51,585 nucleotides of DNA from Pseudonocardia sp. (GCF_025965585.1 NZ_JAOPWR010000518.1:1-51585), one strand, 5' to 3'. Shown: positions 8,945-21,155, counted from the stretch's first letter. A program made the numbers and translations. The notes: a model not told the origin generated them from the sequence alone.

Positions 8945-10669
8945 TCAGGCCGTGGTCGCGCCCGGAGTCAGGCGGTCGCCGCACGACGCGAGCGGGGTGG
9001 CCCGCTGGGCCGCGTCGGCGGCGAGGGACTGCCGTGCCCAGGCCTGCAGCCGGGCCATCTGCTCCGGGCCCGTGACGAGGTCGCGGCGCACCCAGTTGCC
9101 GCCGCCGTTGGGCGTCGGCCCGATGAGCACGTAGCCGGCCACGAACCGCGGGTCGGTGTCGAACGCCATCTGGGTGCGGAACTGCCCGTGCGACCGGATG
9201 AACGACGGCTTCACGACGTCGAACACGTAGTTCCGGACGCCGGCCCAGTCCTTGGCCGCCCAGAACCGTGCGATGGTCGGCTCGGCCAGTCCGGCGCCGT
9301 CGGTGAGCAGCGACGTGCCGGTCAGCGCGGCACCGCCGATCTCGGGCGCGAACAGCGTGGGGCTCCTCAGCCCGAGGATCTCGACGTAGCCGTTAAACTC
9401 GCGCCCGGTGTTCTGCACGATCAGGCACATCGGGGCCACGGGCTCGGCCCGGTAGCTGCGCGCGGCGGCGACCCACTGGCTGCCCGACAGCACGGCGGCG
9501 GCCACCACCACCACGGCCACCACCGCGCGTCCGCGCAGGCGCAGCCGGCCCACCACCTCGACAGCGGCCAGCGCCACCACCAGCGAGCCCAACACCCAGA
9601 CGGGCGTGGCGAAGCGGTACTGGGTCATCCAGTCCGAGATCAGCACCCCGAACGCCGCCAGGGCCAGTGCCAGCGGGACGAGCACCAGCACCACCGCGGT
9701 GCGCACCGGCGAGCGGCGCCCGAGCGCGGCCCCGACCACCAGCACCCCGCCGAGGACGGCGAGCCAGCCCGCGTACGCGACGAGGTCGCTCACCTTGGCG
9801 AACCCGGCCGCGGTGGGCAGCCCCTGCGACTTCGCGACGGCGGTGGTGGGCAGCCACGCGTGGAACGTCGACCAGCGCCAGAGCAGGTACGCCCCGTACG
9901 GCACGGCGAAGGCCAGCGCCGCGAGCACCGCCGAGCCGAGCCCGCGTAGCCACGTGCCGCGGCGGAGCAGGACGAGCATCGCCAGCGGGTACGCGGCGGC
10001 GTAGATCATGCCCTCGGGCCGGGTCAGCGCGGCGAGCGCGGCGAGCAACCCGCAGGCCACCGCGGGCCCCGGCGTGGCGAGCCGGTCGCGGGCCCCGGAC
10101 CGCACCAGCACCGTGGCGATGCCCGCCGTCGCGAGCGCGAGCAGCGAGTTCTCCAGCCCCGACACGCACCAGATGACGAACGACGGGATCACCGCGCATG
10201 CGCAGCCCGCCAGCACCGTGACGACGGCGGGCCGCCGCGACACGGCCGACGCGGCGGCGAAGAAGCACGCGAACACCCCCGCGACCAGGACCAGCGCCAG
10301 CGACTTCGGGTAGGCGACGTAGTCCGGCACCCCGAACCAGGTGCCGTGGTCGAACAGCCCGAGCCACCGCCCCACGACCAGCAGCGCGAGCCAGGCCGGG
10401 TCGGAGAAACCCTCGACGGGCGGCAGCCCCGGCTGCAGCACGGGGCCCGCCCCGATCGCGACGGACCGCGCGTAGGCGAACGTGATGCCCGCGTCGTCGA
10501 CCTCCCAGCGGCCGTACAGCGAGGCGTGCAGGCCGAACAGGACGGTGGGCACGAGCACCGCGGGCACGACCGCCCACGACCGCCGCCTGCATGGCCGTGA
10601 CGGCGGCGCCACCTCCGTCGGGGCGGGGGCGGCGAGCGTGTCCGTCATGGTCGAGAAGTCTGTCAGCAC
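8945..10669 (-). CDS. GT-C membrane glycosyltransferase, possibly AftB-like
   Basis: The 574-residue protein has about ten hydrophobic segments. The first periplasmic loop has an acidic pair (WEVDDAGITFAYARS) followed by GPVLQPG and VEGFSDPAW, the pattern of GT-C enzymes such as AftB and ArnT-like proteins that use polyprenyl-phosphate sugars. GLENSLLALATAG and TRPEGMIYA are further family features. It lies between glf and glfT2, and mycobacterial aftB lies in the same neighbourhood, so a terminal arabinofuranosyltransferase is plausible but not shown. The GTG at 10669 gives the longest form. An ATG at residue 8 (10648) is an equally possible start; neither has a good ribosome site. The last 130 residues form a soluble domain. 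Confidence 0.72.
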   Translation of the reverse strand: MLTDFSTMTDTLAAPAPTEVAPPSRPCRRRSWAVVPAVLVPTVLFGLHASLYGRWEVDDAGITFAYARSVAIGAGPVLQPGLPPVEGFSDPAWLALLVVGRWLGLFDHGTWFGVPDYVAYPKSLALVLVAGVFACFFAAASAVSRRPAVVTVLAGCACAVIPSFVIWCVSGLENSLLALATAGIATVLVRSGARDRLATPGPAVACGLLAALAALTRPEGMIYAAAYPLAMLVLLRRGTWLRGLGSAVLAALAFAVPYGAYLLWRWSTFHAWLPTTAVAKSQGLPTAAGFAKVSDLVAYAGWLAVLGGVLVVGAALGRRSPVRTAVVLVLVPLALALAAFGVLISDWMTQYRFATPVWVLGSLVVALAAVEVVGRLRLRGRAVVAVVVVAAAVLSGSQWVAAARSYRAEPVAPMCLIVQNTGREFNGYVEILGLRSPTLFAPEIGGAALTGTSLLTDGAGLAEPTIARFWAAKDWAGVRNYVFDVVKPSFIRSHGQFRTQMAFDTDPRFVAGYVLIGPTPNGGGNWVRRDLVTGPEQMARLQAWARQSLAADAAQRATPLASCGDRLTPGATTA

Positions 10670-10684
10670 CCGATCCGCTCGCCG

Positions 10685-10728
10685 TTTCGCGTCGTCGCAC
10701 CCTCCAGGGAGCGTGCGAGGACGCGAAA
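10685..10728. terminator. Large inverted repeat downstream of glf
   Basis: Two 16-base arms, 10685-10700 (TTTCGCGTCGTCGCAC) and 10713-10728 (GTGCGAGGACGCGAAA), pair with one mismatch around a 12-base loop. It lies between the stop of glf and the start of the next minus-strand gene. No run of T follows on either strand, so it could be a terminator or an RNA-processing/stability hairpin. Confidence 0.55.
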
Positions 10729-10762
10729 TCGCGCGCAGATGGGACGGCGCGCCGGGCCGGGC

Positions 10763-12827
<2,065 letters not shown>

Positions 12828-13763
12828 TCTCGGCGCCGGTCTCGTCGGCGCTCCCCTGACGGGTGCTCATCCGCCGCGCCACCAGCGCCGGCAGGCACCA
12901 CGCGACGTCGCCCACGGTGAACATCAGCCGCGACAGCACGGCGATGACCGTGGCCTGGGGGGCCGAGAGGACGCCGGCGAGCAGCAGGATCAGCGCCGCG
13001 TCGCGGACCCCCGCGCCTGCGGGCGCCACCACCACCAGGAACCCGATCGCCCATGCCGCGGCGAACGCACCCGTGGCCACCAGCAGTAGCCACGGTGTCG
13101 GCGTCGCCCCGAGCTGCAGCGCGAGCACCCAGACGTGCACGCCGTAGGCGATCCACGACAGCAGCGCCCACCCCGCCGCCCGGGCGATCCCGCCGAGCGT
13201 CAGGGGTTGCGGCAGGGCCGGCCTGCGGGCCAGCCGCAGCGCCGTGCCGATGAGGCGGTTGAGCACCGGTGGCGCCGCCACGACGATCGCGACCGGCAGC
13301 GCGATCAGCGTCCACCAGTAGGTCGCCACCGCGCCGTCGGCGAGCAGCGGCAGGGACGGGACGGCGATGACGAGCCCCGTCCCCACGATCACGACGAGGA
13401 AGACCGCGACCGCCGCGCCGGACGCCCGGGGCGGCACCTTGTAGTCGCGGCCGAGCTCCATCTGCGCGAGCACCGGCCACAGCGAGCCGGGGAGGTACTT
13501 GCCGAGCTGGCCGACGAAGAACACCCGCATCGCGCCGGGGACCGGCAGCGGGGAGCCGAGATCGGCGAGCAGCGCCCGCCAGCACAGGAACGTGCCGAAG
13601 ATGCCCGCAAGCACCGCGGCGAGAGCGCCCAGCACCGACCCGGCCGAGAGCCGGCCGAGCAGCGGCTGTACCTCCTGCCACCGGCTCGCGAGCACCCACA
13701 CGACCGCGCCGGCGAACGCGGCCACGACCAGCACCCGGACGGCCGTCCGCCACCGTCGCACGA

Positions 13764-14753
13764 TCAGGTGTCCCCGCGCGACCGCACGATGAGGTCCGCC
13801 AGCAGACCCACCGCCGCGATGATCAGGCCCGTCACGAACAGCAGCATGGCGTTGGTGGTGATCCGCAGGTCGTACCGGACGAGGTCGGTGGCGCCCTTCA
13901 CGAAGCCGACCGTCAGCAGCGTCAGCGCCAGCGGCATCAGCACCTTGAGCGGGTTGAAGTACATGACCATCCGCAGCACCTGCAGGATGTAGCGGTAGGC
14001 GTCGCGGACGAAGTGGAACTTCGAGGTGCCGGCCCGCTGCGCGTAGTCGATCGGCAGGTAGTCCACCGTGTGCTGGTTGGACAGGAACGACAGCGTGATC
14101 GTCGTGACGCAGGAGAAGCCCGGGGGCAGCAGCCGCAGGTAGGGCAGCGACACCTCGCGGCGGAAGGCCCGCAGCCCGGAGTTCAGGTCCGGGATCTTCG
14201 TGCCCGACAGGAACTCCGCGAAGCGGCGGATCACCCACTTCGCGGGCACCCGCAGGACCTTGTGCGTGCCCTGCTCCGAGGTGCGCGCCCCCACCACCTG
14301 GTCGACGTCCGGGTTGCTCTGCAGGTACTGCACGAACTCGGGGATGCGCTCGTTCGGGTAGGTCATGTCGGCGTCGGTCCAGACGACGATCCGGCCCGCC
14401 GCCTCCGCCGTGCCGATCCGCCGGGCGGTGCCCGAGCCGCCGTTGCGCCGGAAGGGCATGAGCCTCATGTGCGGGAAGCGCGGCAGGGACTCCTGCAGCA
14501 CGGCGAGCGTGCGGTCGGTGGACTTGTCGTCGATCGCCAGCAGCTCGTAGGACAGCGGGCTGTTGTCCAGGGCCTTGGTGATGCGCTCCACCTCGTCGAG
14601 CACGTGGTCCTGCTCGTTGTAGCAGGGCAGCACGACGGTGACGTCGACCTCGCCGCGCCCGCTGCGCGAGGAGACCGGGCGCCCGGTGCTGTCGGCCACC
14701 AGGGAGGGGTGGCGCGTGTCGTCCCGTGCCGGCGGCGTGTCAGGAGTGGTCAT
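13764..14753 (-). CDS. GT2 polyprenyl-phosphate-sugar synthase (DPM1-like) with C-terminal membrane anchor
   Basis: The 329-residue enzyme has a GT-A fold N-terminus after a 35-residue polar leader: VVLPCYNEQDHV, LLAIDDKSTDRT, the catalytic VWTDADMTYP (DxD-like), and NSGLRAFRR. Two hydrophobic helices close the C-terminus (PLKVLMPLALTLLTVGF and AMLLFVTGLIIAAVGLLADL). Enzymes of this plan transfer a sugar from a nucleotide donor to polyprenyl phosphate at the inner face of the membrane. It overlaps the end of the upstream YfhO-like gene by 14 bases and precedes the YbhN-like gene. The three genes look like one unit: make the lipid-linked sugar, move it across, use it outside. Confidence 0.88.
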   Translation of the reverse strand: MTTPDTPPARDDTRHPSLVADSTGRPVSSRSGRGEVDVTVVLPCYNEQDHVLDEVERITKALDNSPLSYELLAIDDKSTDRTLAVLQESLPRFPHMRLMPFRRNGGSGTARRIGTAEAAGRIVVWTDADMTYPNERIPEFVQYLQSNPDVDQVVGARTSEQGTHKVLRVPAKWVIRRFAEFLSGTKIPDLNSGLRAFRREVSLPYLRLLPPGFSCVTTITLSFLSNQHTVDYLPIDYAQRAGTSKFHFVRDAYRYILQVLRMVMYFNPLKVLMPLALTLLTVGFVKGATDLVRYDLRITTNAMLLFVTGLIIAAVGLLADLIVRSRGDT

Positions 14754-17664
14754 GGCCTCGTCGAGTCCGCTCGGGGGAGCCGAGGCCGACGGACTCGAGA
14801 TCGGCCTCGCCGCGAGGGCTGAGCGTATCGAGGGTCGTCATGGCGCTGTCACGGCGTCGCCGCCAGACCGTCAGACCCACGATCGCGAGCAGCCCCAGCG
14901 CTGCGACGGTACTCACCCAGACCCCGGCCGTGGCGGTGGCGGACCGGTACTGCCAGTGCACGACGTGGTGTCCCGCGGGAACGGCCACCGCGACCGTGCC
15001 GTGGTCGGCCGGACGCACCGCGGCCGGCTGCCCGTCCACCTCCACCGTCCAGCCGACCTGCAGGGCGTCGGCCACGACGAGGTATCCGCTCCCCGCCGCG
15101 TCCACGGTGACGTCGATGTCGTCGAGGCCGTCGTCGGTCACGTCGAGCGTCGCCGGGCCGGCCGTGGCCGCGGGGCCCGGCGTGCCCAGCACGACCTGGT
15201 CCGGGCGCAGGGTGCCGCTCGCCACCAGCTGGACCTGGCGCTGCGGGTCGGGCTCCACCACGGTCTCCGACGCCCAGCGGATGCGCGGCAGCGCCGTGAG
15301 CCGCTGGTAGATCACCGAGCTGCCGGCGTGGGTGAGCTGCAGCCCGTCGTCCTGGGCGCGGATCGTCGACACGGCGGGCGCGCCGGCCGTGGTCCGCACC
15401 GTGATCGGCTGCGGGCCGTGCACGGTCACCTCCGCGGTCACCGCCGGGCCGGGCGCCTCGGTGAGCGGGACGGCGAACATCTGCCCGGGGACCATGCCGG
15501 CGTCGATGCGGGAGTTGCGGGCCACGACCGACCCGTCCGCGGCGCGGAGCACGACCTCGATGCGCGTCGAGCCGGGGACGTCCGGCACCGACTCGGGGAT
15601 CACCGCCAGGCCGCGCAGGGCGGCGCCGGGCGGGATCGGCACGGAGATCGGCGTCTCCGGAGCGAGACGGGTGGTGCCGCCGTCGCCGACGTCGGCGTCG
15701 AGGTCGCCGAAGACCGGCTGGATCGGCGAGGTGACGAAGTAGCGGACGCCCAGGCGGTCGAGGACCGGGCTGGTGGCCACCCCCGGTCCCGCCGAGAACA
15801 CCGGCAGCGTCGGGGGGTCCTGGAACTGCGCGCCGGGGAGCGCCTCGATGAGGTCCGACATCGTCCCGTTGACGAAGATGTGCCCATTGAGCGCGCGCAG
15901 GCCCAGTGGTATGTCGGCACCGGTGCCCATCCCGTCGAGGGCGAAGGCGTAGCGCTCGTGGCCCAGGTTCTGCTGGAGGTAGAGCTGGGCGTCGGTGACC
16001 GGGTAGAAGGTGTCCCGTTCGCTGCGCGGCCAGTAGTCGCGCACCAGGCCCAGCGCCTGCACCGCGATGAGCATCGGCAGCAGCACCGCGACGCCGACGC
16101 GCAGGCCGCGCAGCACCCGCCCGCCGCCGACCCAGCGGAGCACCGCGACGCCGGCCACTGCCACCGCGACCAGCACGAGCGCGGCGAGGACCTGCCGGTC
16201 GAGCAGGTAGAGCCGGGCGACGTCGTCGGCCGCGGCGGTGTCGGTGGCCCGGGCGAGGTCGCGGGCCCGCCACCAGATCCACGCGGTGCCCGCCGCGGCC
16301 GCCAACCACACCACGGCCCCGTAGACGGGCACGGCCCACCGCAGCCGTCCGGTGGGAGCACCGGTGGGATCACCGGTGGGCTCGCGTCCACGCAGCACCA
16401 CCTCGAACCCGGCGGCGGCGAGCACCGCGACCAGGAACCCGAGCACGCTGCGCACCCGCCCGACGTAGTTGTCCGAGAACAGCACCGGCAGCTTCTGCGC
16501 CACCGCGAGCAACGGGCCCCCGCCGTACGTGGTGGCGACGGTCAGGCCGATCGCGACGATCAGGAAGAACCACACGCCCCGGGGCAGCAGGCCACGCCCC
16601 CGGCCCGGGGACGCCACCGCCACCACCGCCAGCACGATCGCGACCGCCCCGACGTACGACAGCGCCTCCACGAAGTTCACGCCGAGCATGAACGCGGGCT
16701 GCTGCCCGGGGTTGACGTTGCCCAGGCCCTCCGGGGCCAGCGCCGTGATCAGCGCCTCCGGCGGCAGGTGGTCCTGCGGGGTCTGCTCGCGCCCGGCCAC
16801 CAGTGCCTGTGACATGAACGACCCGAACGGCAGCAGCTGCACCGCCGCCAGCGCCACACCCCCGGCCAGACCGGCCGCCGCGCCCACCAGCACCCGGACG
16901 TCGGCGCCCCAGCGCCCGGACCGGTGCTCGGCCACCACCCGGACCACGAGGTAGATCGCGGCGAAGAACAACGTGTAGCCCGTGACGGCGGGGAACCCGC
17001 CGAAGAGCATCGCGGCGACGGACGCTGCCAGCAGCACCGCGTCCAGGGCGCGGCCGCGCTGCACCAGCCGCTCGACGGCCCAGAACACGAAGCCGATCAG
17101 CGCGGCTGTGCGCGTCTGCGGCCACCCCGTCCACGCGATGAGGAAGGCGCTGGTGGCGAACACCAGCCCGCCGACCAGCGCGGCCGGGCGGCCGAGCCCG
17201 GCCCGTCGCCCGAAGAGGAAGCACCCGCCGACGGAGACGGCGATCTCCAGCAGCTTGGTCCAGGCGGGTGCGAGCCAGCCGGGCAGCAGGTAGTACGGCA
17301 GCGTGAGCGGAGAGGCGACCGCGAAGTTCGGCGTCGCCCCCAGCGGCACCCCGCCCAGGATGTAGGGGTTCCACGCCGCGATGTGGCCCGCCTTCAGCGC
17401 GTCGGCAAAGAGCAGCGTGTTCGGGAGGAACGTGTCGTAGGTGTCGTTCTGGAACGCGGTCTGGACGGTGCCGGCGAGACCGGCGTCGCGGTACGGGCTG
17501 GACTGCACCAGCGCGTCCGTGGCGGCGAACACGCCGTGGCCGATCAGCGGGCCGCCGATCCCGATAAGCGCGAAGAGAGCCACGGCCACGACGACCGCCG
17601 CGGTCACCAATCTCGCGCCGCGCCCCTGCGCCTGCGCTGGATCCGCGTCGTCCTTCGTGCGCAC
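14740..17664 (-). CDS. YfhO-family membrane glycosyltransferase
   Basis: The 974-residue protein has about a dozen hydrophobic segments in its first 560 residues, a large extracytoplasmic domain, and a final hydrophobic helix near the C-terminus. Motifs such as GHIAAWNPYILGGVPLGATPNFA and FSDNYVGRVRSVLGFL, together with VGWTVEVDGQPAAV and GHHVVHWQYRS near the end, fit YfhO proteins. These transfer sugars from undecaprenyl-phosphate carriers to wall polymers. The GTG at 17664 has GGGAG about seven bases upstream. The frame extends to 17796 with an ATG at 17715, but that sequence looks non-coding. The downstream GT2 overlaps by 14 bases and probably supplies the lipid-linked sugar. Confidence 0.82.
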   Translation of the reverse strand: MRTKDDADPAQAQGRGARLVTAAVVVAVALFALIGIGGPLIGHGVFAATDALVQSSPYRDAGLAGTVQTAFQNDTYDTFLPNTLLFADALKAGHIAAWNPYILGGVPLGATPNFAVASPLTLPYYLLPGWLAPAWTKLLEIAVSVGGCFLFGRRAGLGRPAALVGGLVFATSAFLIAWTGWPQTRTAALIGFVFWAVERLVQRGRALDAVLLAASVAAMLFGGFPAVTGYTLFFAAIYLVVRVVAEHRSGRWGADVRVLVGAAAGLAGGVALAAVQLLPFGSFMSQALVAGREQTPQDHLPPEALITALAPEGLGNVNPGQQPAFMLGVNFVEALSYVGAVAIVLAVVAVASPGRGRGLLPRGVWFFLIVAIGLTVATTYGGGPLLAVAQKLPVLFSDNYVGRVRSVLGFLVAVLAAAGFEVVLRGREPTGDPTGAPTGRLRWAVPVYGAVVWLAAAAGTAWIWWRARDLARATDTAAADDVARLYLLDRQVLAALVLVAVAVAGVAVLRWVGGGRVLRGLRVGVAVLLPMLIAVQALGLVRDYWPRSERDTFYPVTDAQLYLQQNLGHERYAFALDGMGTGADIPLGLRALNGHIFVNGTMSDLIEALPGAQFQDPPTLPVFSAGPGVATSPVLDRLGVRYFVTSPIQPVFGDLDADVGDGGTTRLAPETPISVPIPPGAALRGLAVIPESVPDVPGSTRIEVVLRAADGSVVARNSRIDAGMVPGQMFAVPLTEAPGPAVTAEVTVHGPQPITVRTTAGAPAVSTIRAQDDGLQLTHAGSSVIYQRLTALPRIRWASETVVEPDPQRQVQLVASGTLRPDQVVLGTPGPAATAGPATLDVTDDGLDDIDVTVDAAGSGYLVVADALQVGWTVEVDGQPAAVRPADHGTVAVAVPAGHHVVHWQYRSATATAGVWVSTVAALGLLAIVGLTVWRRRRDSAMTTLDTLSPRGEADLESVGLGSPERTRRGHDHS

Positions 17665-17794
17665 GCACCACTCCCAGACCGGCGGCCCGATGTGCGGGCG
17701 CCTCTGGGACGTCATTAGACCCTGTCGTGCCACGGGGCCGGACGCCGCCCGGGCCACGCGGTGCCCCCGTCCGTAATCTTCAGGGGTCGATAGC

Positions 17795-17834
17795 ATCCTC
17801 GGCGGACATCGTCGACCGAGTTCTCGAAGGAGGG
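17795..17834 (+). promoter_or_regulatory. Promoter and strong ribosome site for the TTG-started DUF6541 gene
   Basis: TAGCAT at 17795-17800 (approximate) fits a -10 element, and AAGGAGG at 17828-17834 is a full Shine-Dalgarno sequence four bases before the TTG at 17839. The site decides the TTG start. The divergent YfhO gene begins at 17664; the stretch between holds both promoters and no other gene that I can see. Confidence 0.5.
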
Positions 17835-17838
17835 TGTC

Positions 17839-19890
17839 TTGTCGATCCCCGACGTGACACCCGCCGACGTCGGCGTCATCGCGACGTACGTCGTCGTGCT
17901 GTTCCTCCCCGGCGGGCTGCTGGGGTTGCTGATCGGTCAGCGCGGCTGGACGCTCGTCGCCTCGGCCCCGCTGTTCACCTACGCGATCGCGGGCCTCGCG
18001 GGCCCGCTCTACGCGACAGTGGGTGTCCGCTGGTCAGCGCTGTCGTTCGCGCTCGGCACGCTCGTGGTCTGCATCGTGCTCGGCGGGGTGCGCGCGCTGC
18101 TGCGCCGGCACCGTCGCGGACTGCGCGAGGCCCTGCGCGGCCGTCGCGACGGGCCCGCAGCCGTCGTCGAGCCGGCCGTGCCCGTCTGGACCAGGACCGC
18201 ACACCTCGGCGTGGCCGCGAGCGTCGTCGTCGCGGTGGGCGTGGGGATCGCCGCGATCCTCGGCGGGATCAAGCAGCTCGGCGCGATCCCGCAGGACTGG
18301 GACGCGGTGTTCCACGCCAACGGGATCCGGCTCATCGCCGACACCGGCGACGGCGGCCTCTACGCGATGGCCACCACCAACTGGTACGAGAACGACGGCG
18401 TCACCGTCTTCTACCCCAACGCCTACCACCTGATCGCCACGGTGGTGTACGAGCTCACCGGCGCGAGCATCCCCACCGTCCTCAACGCCCAGACGGTGCT
18501 CATCCCGGGCCTGCTCGCGCTGTCGCTGGCCGCGATGGTGCGCCGCTGCGGCGGCCGTCCGCTGCTGGCCGCGGCCACCGCGCTCGCGGCGGTGTCGGTC
18601 ACGTCGATCTACGACATGCTCTGGCGCGGACCACTGCTGCCGTTCGCCACCGGGGTGGCGCTCACCCCGCTGCTGGTGGTGCTGGTCCTCGACGTGCTCG
18701 ACGCCCGCGGCCTGCGGGCCGCCGTACCGCCCGCCGCGCTGTTCGCCGCCGGGCTTGCCGGGATGCTGTGCCTGCACCCCGCGATCCTCATCGGGGCCGT
18801 GCTGTTCACCCTGCCGGCGCTCGTGCAGCGCTGGTGGAGCCGGCCGGGGGCCGCGCCGCGGGAGGTCGCGCTGCTGACCGCGGGCGGGATCGGCGCGGCG
18901 GTGGTGTGCGGCCTGCAGGTGGCGGGCGCGCTGAGCAGCGGCAGCAGCATCACCACCGTCACCTGGCCGGCCGACCTCACCATGCCCGCGGCGCTCGGGC
19001 AGCTCCTCACGTTCAGCCACAACATGCCCACCGCCCAGATCCGGTTGTCACTGGTGCTCGTCCTCGGCCTGATCGGCTACCGGCGCCTCGGCGGCCTGCG
19101 CTGGGTGGCCGCGTCCGCCGCGATCTTCGGCACGCTGTTCGTGCTCGCCGCGTCGAACGACGCGCAATGGGTCAAGACGATCACCAGCATCTGGTGGAAC
19201 GACCGCTACCGGCTCATCGGGCTCACCGCGGTGCCGCTGTGCATCGTGATCGGCCACGGGGTCGCCGAGGCCCAGCGCTGGTCCGTCCTCGCCCTGCGGA
19301 CGCTCACCCGGCGTGCGCCCGAGGACGCCCCCCGGGCGGGCATCGCGCTCGCGCTCGTCACCTCGGCCGTCGCGATCCTCGCGTTCGGCATGGTCACCCG
19401 CGGGCTCTACCTCGGCCGCGACCAGATCCAGATGACCAACAACACCGGCAACGGCCCCGCGGTGTCGGCTCTGGAGATCCAGGGCATGAAGGCCGTGGCG
19501 CGGATCGTGCCGCCGGGCGAGCGCGTGCTCAACGACCGCGGCGACGGCTCCGCCTGGATGTACGCGCTCACCGGCGTCAAGCCCGTCGCCGCGCACTACG
19601 ACGCCACCCGAACGGGGCCGGACGCGAACCTGCTCGCCGACCGGTTCAACCAGTACCCCACCGACCCGGCTGTGCGGGTCGCGGTGACCCAGCTCGACAT
19701 CCGCTACGTCCAGCTCGACGCGGGCTTCCTGCGCAGCAACGCCTCCCGCGAGCCGGGGCTGGTCGACCTGGCCGGGCAGCCGTGGCTGACGAAGGTCTAC
19801 AGCAACCCCGACCTGGTCCTCTACGAGATCGACGGCGCGCAGGCGCCCGCCGGGCCGCCCCAGCAGGCGCTCGCCGAGGGCCCCCGGTGA
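17839..19890 (+). CDS. DUF6541-family multi-pass membrane protein, probable GT-C-like
   Basis: The 683-residue protein has an N-terminal membrane part of about twelve or more segments and a soluble C-terminal part of about 150 residues. The loop IPQDWDAVFHANGIRLIADTG near residues 150-170 has the Asp and His pattern that also marks the protein at 4651-6681, and EHDGV-like NDGVTVFYPNAYHLIATVVYELTG follows it. DUF6541 proteins resemble GT-C enzymes that use polyprenyl-phosphate sugars. The start is TTG with AAGGAGG just upstream. Its stop overlaps the next gene's GTG (GTGA), so it is coupled to the flippase and GT2 downstream. The donor sugar is unknown. Confidence 0.72.
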   Translation: MSIPDVTPADVGVIATYVVVLFLPGGLLGLLIGQRGWTLVASAPLFTYAIAGLAGPLYATVGVRWSALSFALGTLVVCIVLGGVRALLRRHRRGLREALRGRRDGPAAVVEPAVPVWTRTAHLGVAASVVVAVGVGIAAILGGIKQLGAIPQDWDAVFHANGIRLIADTGDGGLYAMATTNWYENDGVTVFYPNAYHLIATVVYELTGASIPTVLNAQTVLIPGLLALSLAAMVRRCGGRPLLAAATALAAVSVTSIYDMLWRGPLLPFATGVALTPLLVVLVLDVLDARGLRAAVPPAALFAAGLAGMLCLHPAILIGAVLFTLPALVQRWWSRPGAAPREVALLTAGGIGAAVVCGLQVAGALSSGSSITTVTWPADLTMPAALGQLLTFSHNMPTAQIRLSLVLVLGLIGYRRLGGLRWVAASAAIFGTLFVLAASNDAQWVKTITSIWWNDRYRLIGLTAVPLCIVIGHGVAEAQRWSVLALRTLTRRAPEDAPRAGIALALVTSAVAILAFGMVTRGLYLGRDQIQMTNNTGNGPAVSALEIQGMKAVARIVPPGERVLNDRGDGSAWMYALTGVKPVAAHYDATRTGPDANLLADRFNQYPTDPAVRVAVTQLDIRYVQLDAGFLRSNASREPGLVDLAGQPWLTKVYSNPDLVLYEIDGAQAPAGPPQQALAEGPR

Positions 19891-21155
19891 CGCGGGCCGC
19901 CGTCGTGCGGCAGGGGGGCTCGGCGGCACAGGTCGCGAGCAGCCAGCTGGCGCTCGCGGCGTCCAACTACGTGGTGCTGGCGATCGCCGCGCGCAACCTC
20001 GACGCCGCCGGGCTCGCCGCCGTCACCTCGTACTACCTGCTCATCAACACCGTGGGCCGCGGACTGTTCGCCGCCGTCGAGCTGGAGACCACCCGCGCGG
20101 TGGCGTCCGCCCGGGCGGCAGGCCTCGACGACGCCCCGGCCCGGCGCGCGGCGCTGTCGCACACCGGGATGCTGCTCGTCGGGGCGTTCGTGCTGCTCGG
20201 CCTCAGCAGCCCGCTGATCGGCGGCATCATGGGCTCCGGGTCCTCCGCGATCGTCCTGCTCGCGGTGGGCGCGGTCGGCATGGCCGCGTCCTACCTGTTG
20301 CGCGGGCCGCTCGCGGGCGCCCGCCGCTACGGCCTCTACGCGGCCACGTTCTGGCTGGAGGCCGGCGTCGGCCTCGTCGCGGCCCTCACGCTGGTGCTGC
20401 TCGGCGACCGCGACACCACGTGGTGGATCGCGGTGCTGGCGCTGGCCCCGCTCGTGGCGGCGGCCGTCCTCGCCCGCCCGGCGTTGCGCAGCACGCCGGC
20501 CGGCACCGTCGCCGGGCCCGGCACGGCCGTCCCCGAGACGGGCTCGGCGCTGCGCGCGGTCGTCTGGTCGGCGGCGCTGCTGCTGGCCGGGCAGGGCGTG
20601 TGGAACCTGGCCCCCGTCGTCGTGACGTCGCGCCTCACCGACGCCCCGGCCGTCGCCGCCGGGTTCGTGACGGTCGCGGTGATCCTGCGCGCGCCCGTCC
20701 TGTTCTTCCCCTCGGTGCAGGCGCTGCTGCTGCCGATGTTCGCCGCGATGGAGCGCACCGGCGACGACGCCGCGCTACGGCGCACCACGCGCCGCCTCGG
20801 CACGGCGCTGCTGGTGGCGGGCGTCGTCTGGGGCGCGATCGCGGTGTTCGTCGTGCCCACGGTGTCGCACCTCGTCTTCGGGGCCACGATCACGCCGCCG
20901 ACGTGGGTGCTGGCCGGGCTGGCCGCGTCCACCGTCGTCGGGGCGGCGGCCCAGATCGGCCAGACGCACCTGGTCGCGGTCCGACGCCCGGCCGCGGCCG
21001 CCGTCGCGTGGATCGCCGGCCTGGCCGTGCTGCTCGTGGTGGCACTGCTGGCCGCGCCGCCGCTGACCGCCGCGACCGTGGGCCAGATGGTCGGCGCCCT
21101 CGTCGTACTGATAGTCCTGTCGGTCGTGCGCCGCCGAATCCGAGCAACCCCGTGA
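19887..21155 (+). CDS. Oligosaccharide flippase (MATE/Wzx-like membrane protein)
   Basis: The 422-residue protein has about twelve hydrophobic helices and little else, as in the polysaccharide flippase group of the MOP superfamily. Recognisable stretches are SSQLALAASNYVVLAIAARNL at the N-terminus, FVTVAVILRAPVLFFPSVQALLLPMFA in the middle and the helix-rich end. It would move a lipid-linked glycan across the membrane. The start is GTG at 19887, overlapping the previous stop as GTGA, and its own end overlaps the next GTG the same way. This tight coupling to a DUF6541 protein and a GT2 enzyme suggests one glycan pathway. Confidence 0.8.
   Translation: MTRAAVVRQGGSAAQVASSQLALAASNYVVLAIAARNLDAAGLAAVTSYYLLINTVGRGLFAAVELETTRAVASARAAGLDDAPARRAALSHTGMLLVGAFVLLGLSSPLIGGIMGSGSSAIVLLAVGAVGMAASYLLRGPLAGARRYGLYAATFWLEAGVGLVAALTLVLLGDRDTTWWIAVLALAPLVAAAVLARPALRSTPAGTVAGPGTAVPETGSALRAVVWSAALLLAGQGVWNLAPVVVTSRLTDAPAVAAGFVTVAVILRAPVLFFPSVQALLLPMFAAMERTGDDAALRRTTRRLGTALLVAGVVWGAIAVFVVPTVSHLVFGATITPPTWVLAGLAASTVVGAAAQIGQTHLVAVRRPAAAAVAWIAGLAVLLVVALLAAPPLTAATVGQMVGALVVLIVLSVVRRRIRATP

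Noticed and set aside
17727..19886. Upstream part of a 1,142-codon plus frame ending in the flippase
   Set aside because: Only its last 422 codons are the flippase; the rest lies out of frame within the DUF6541 gene.
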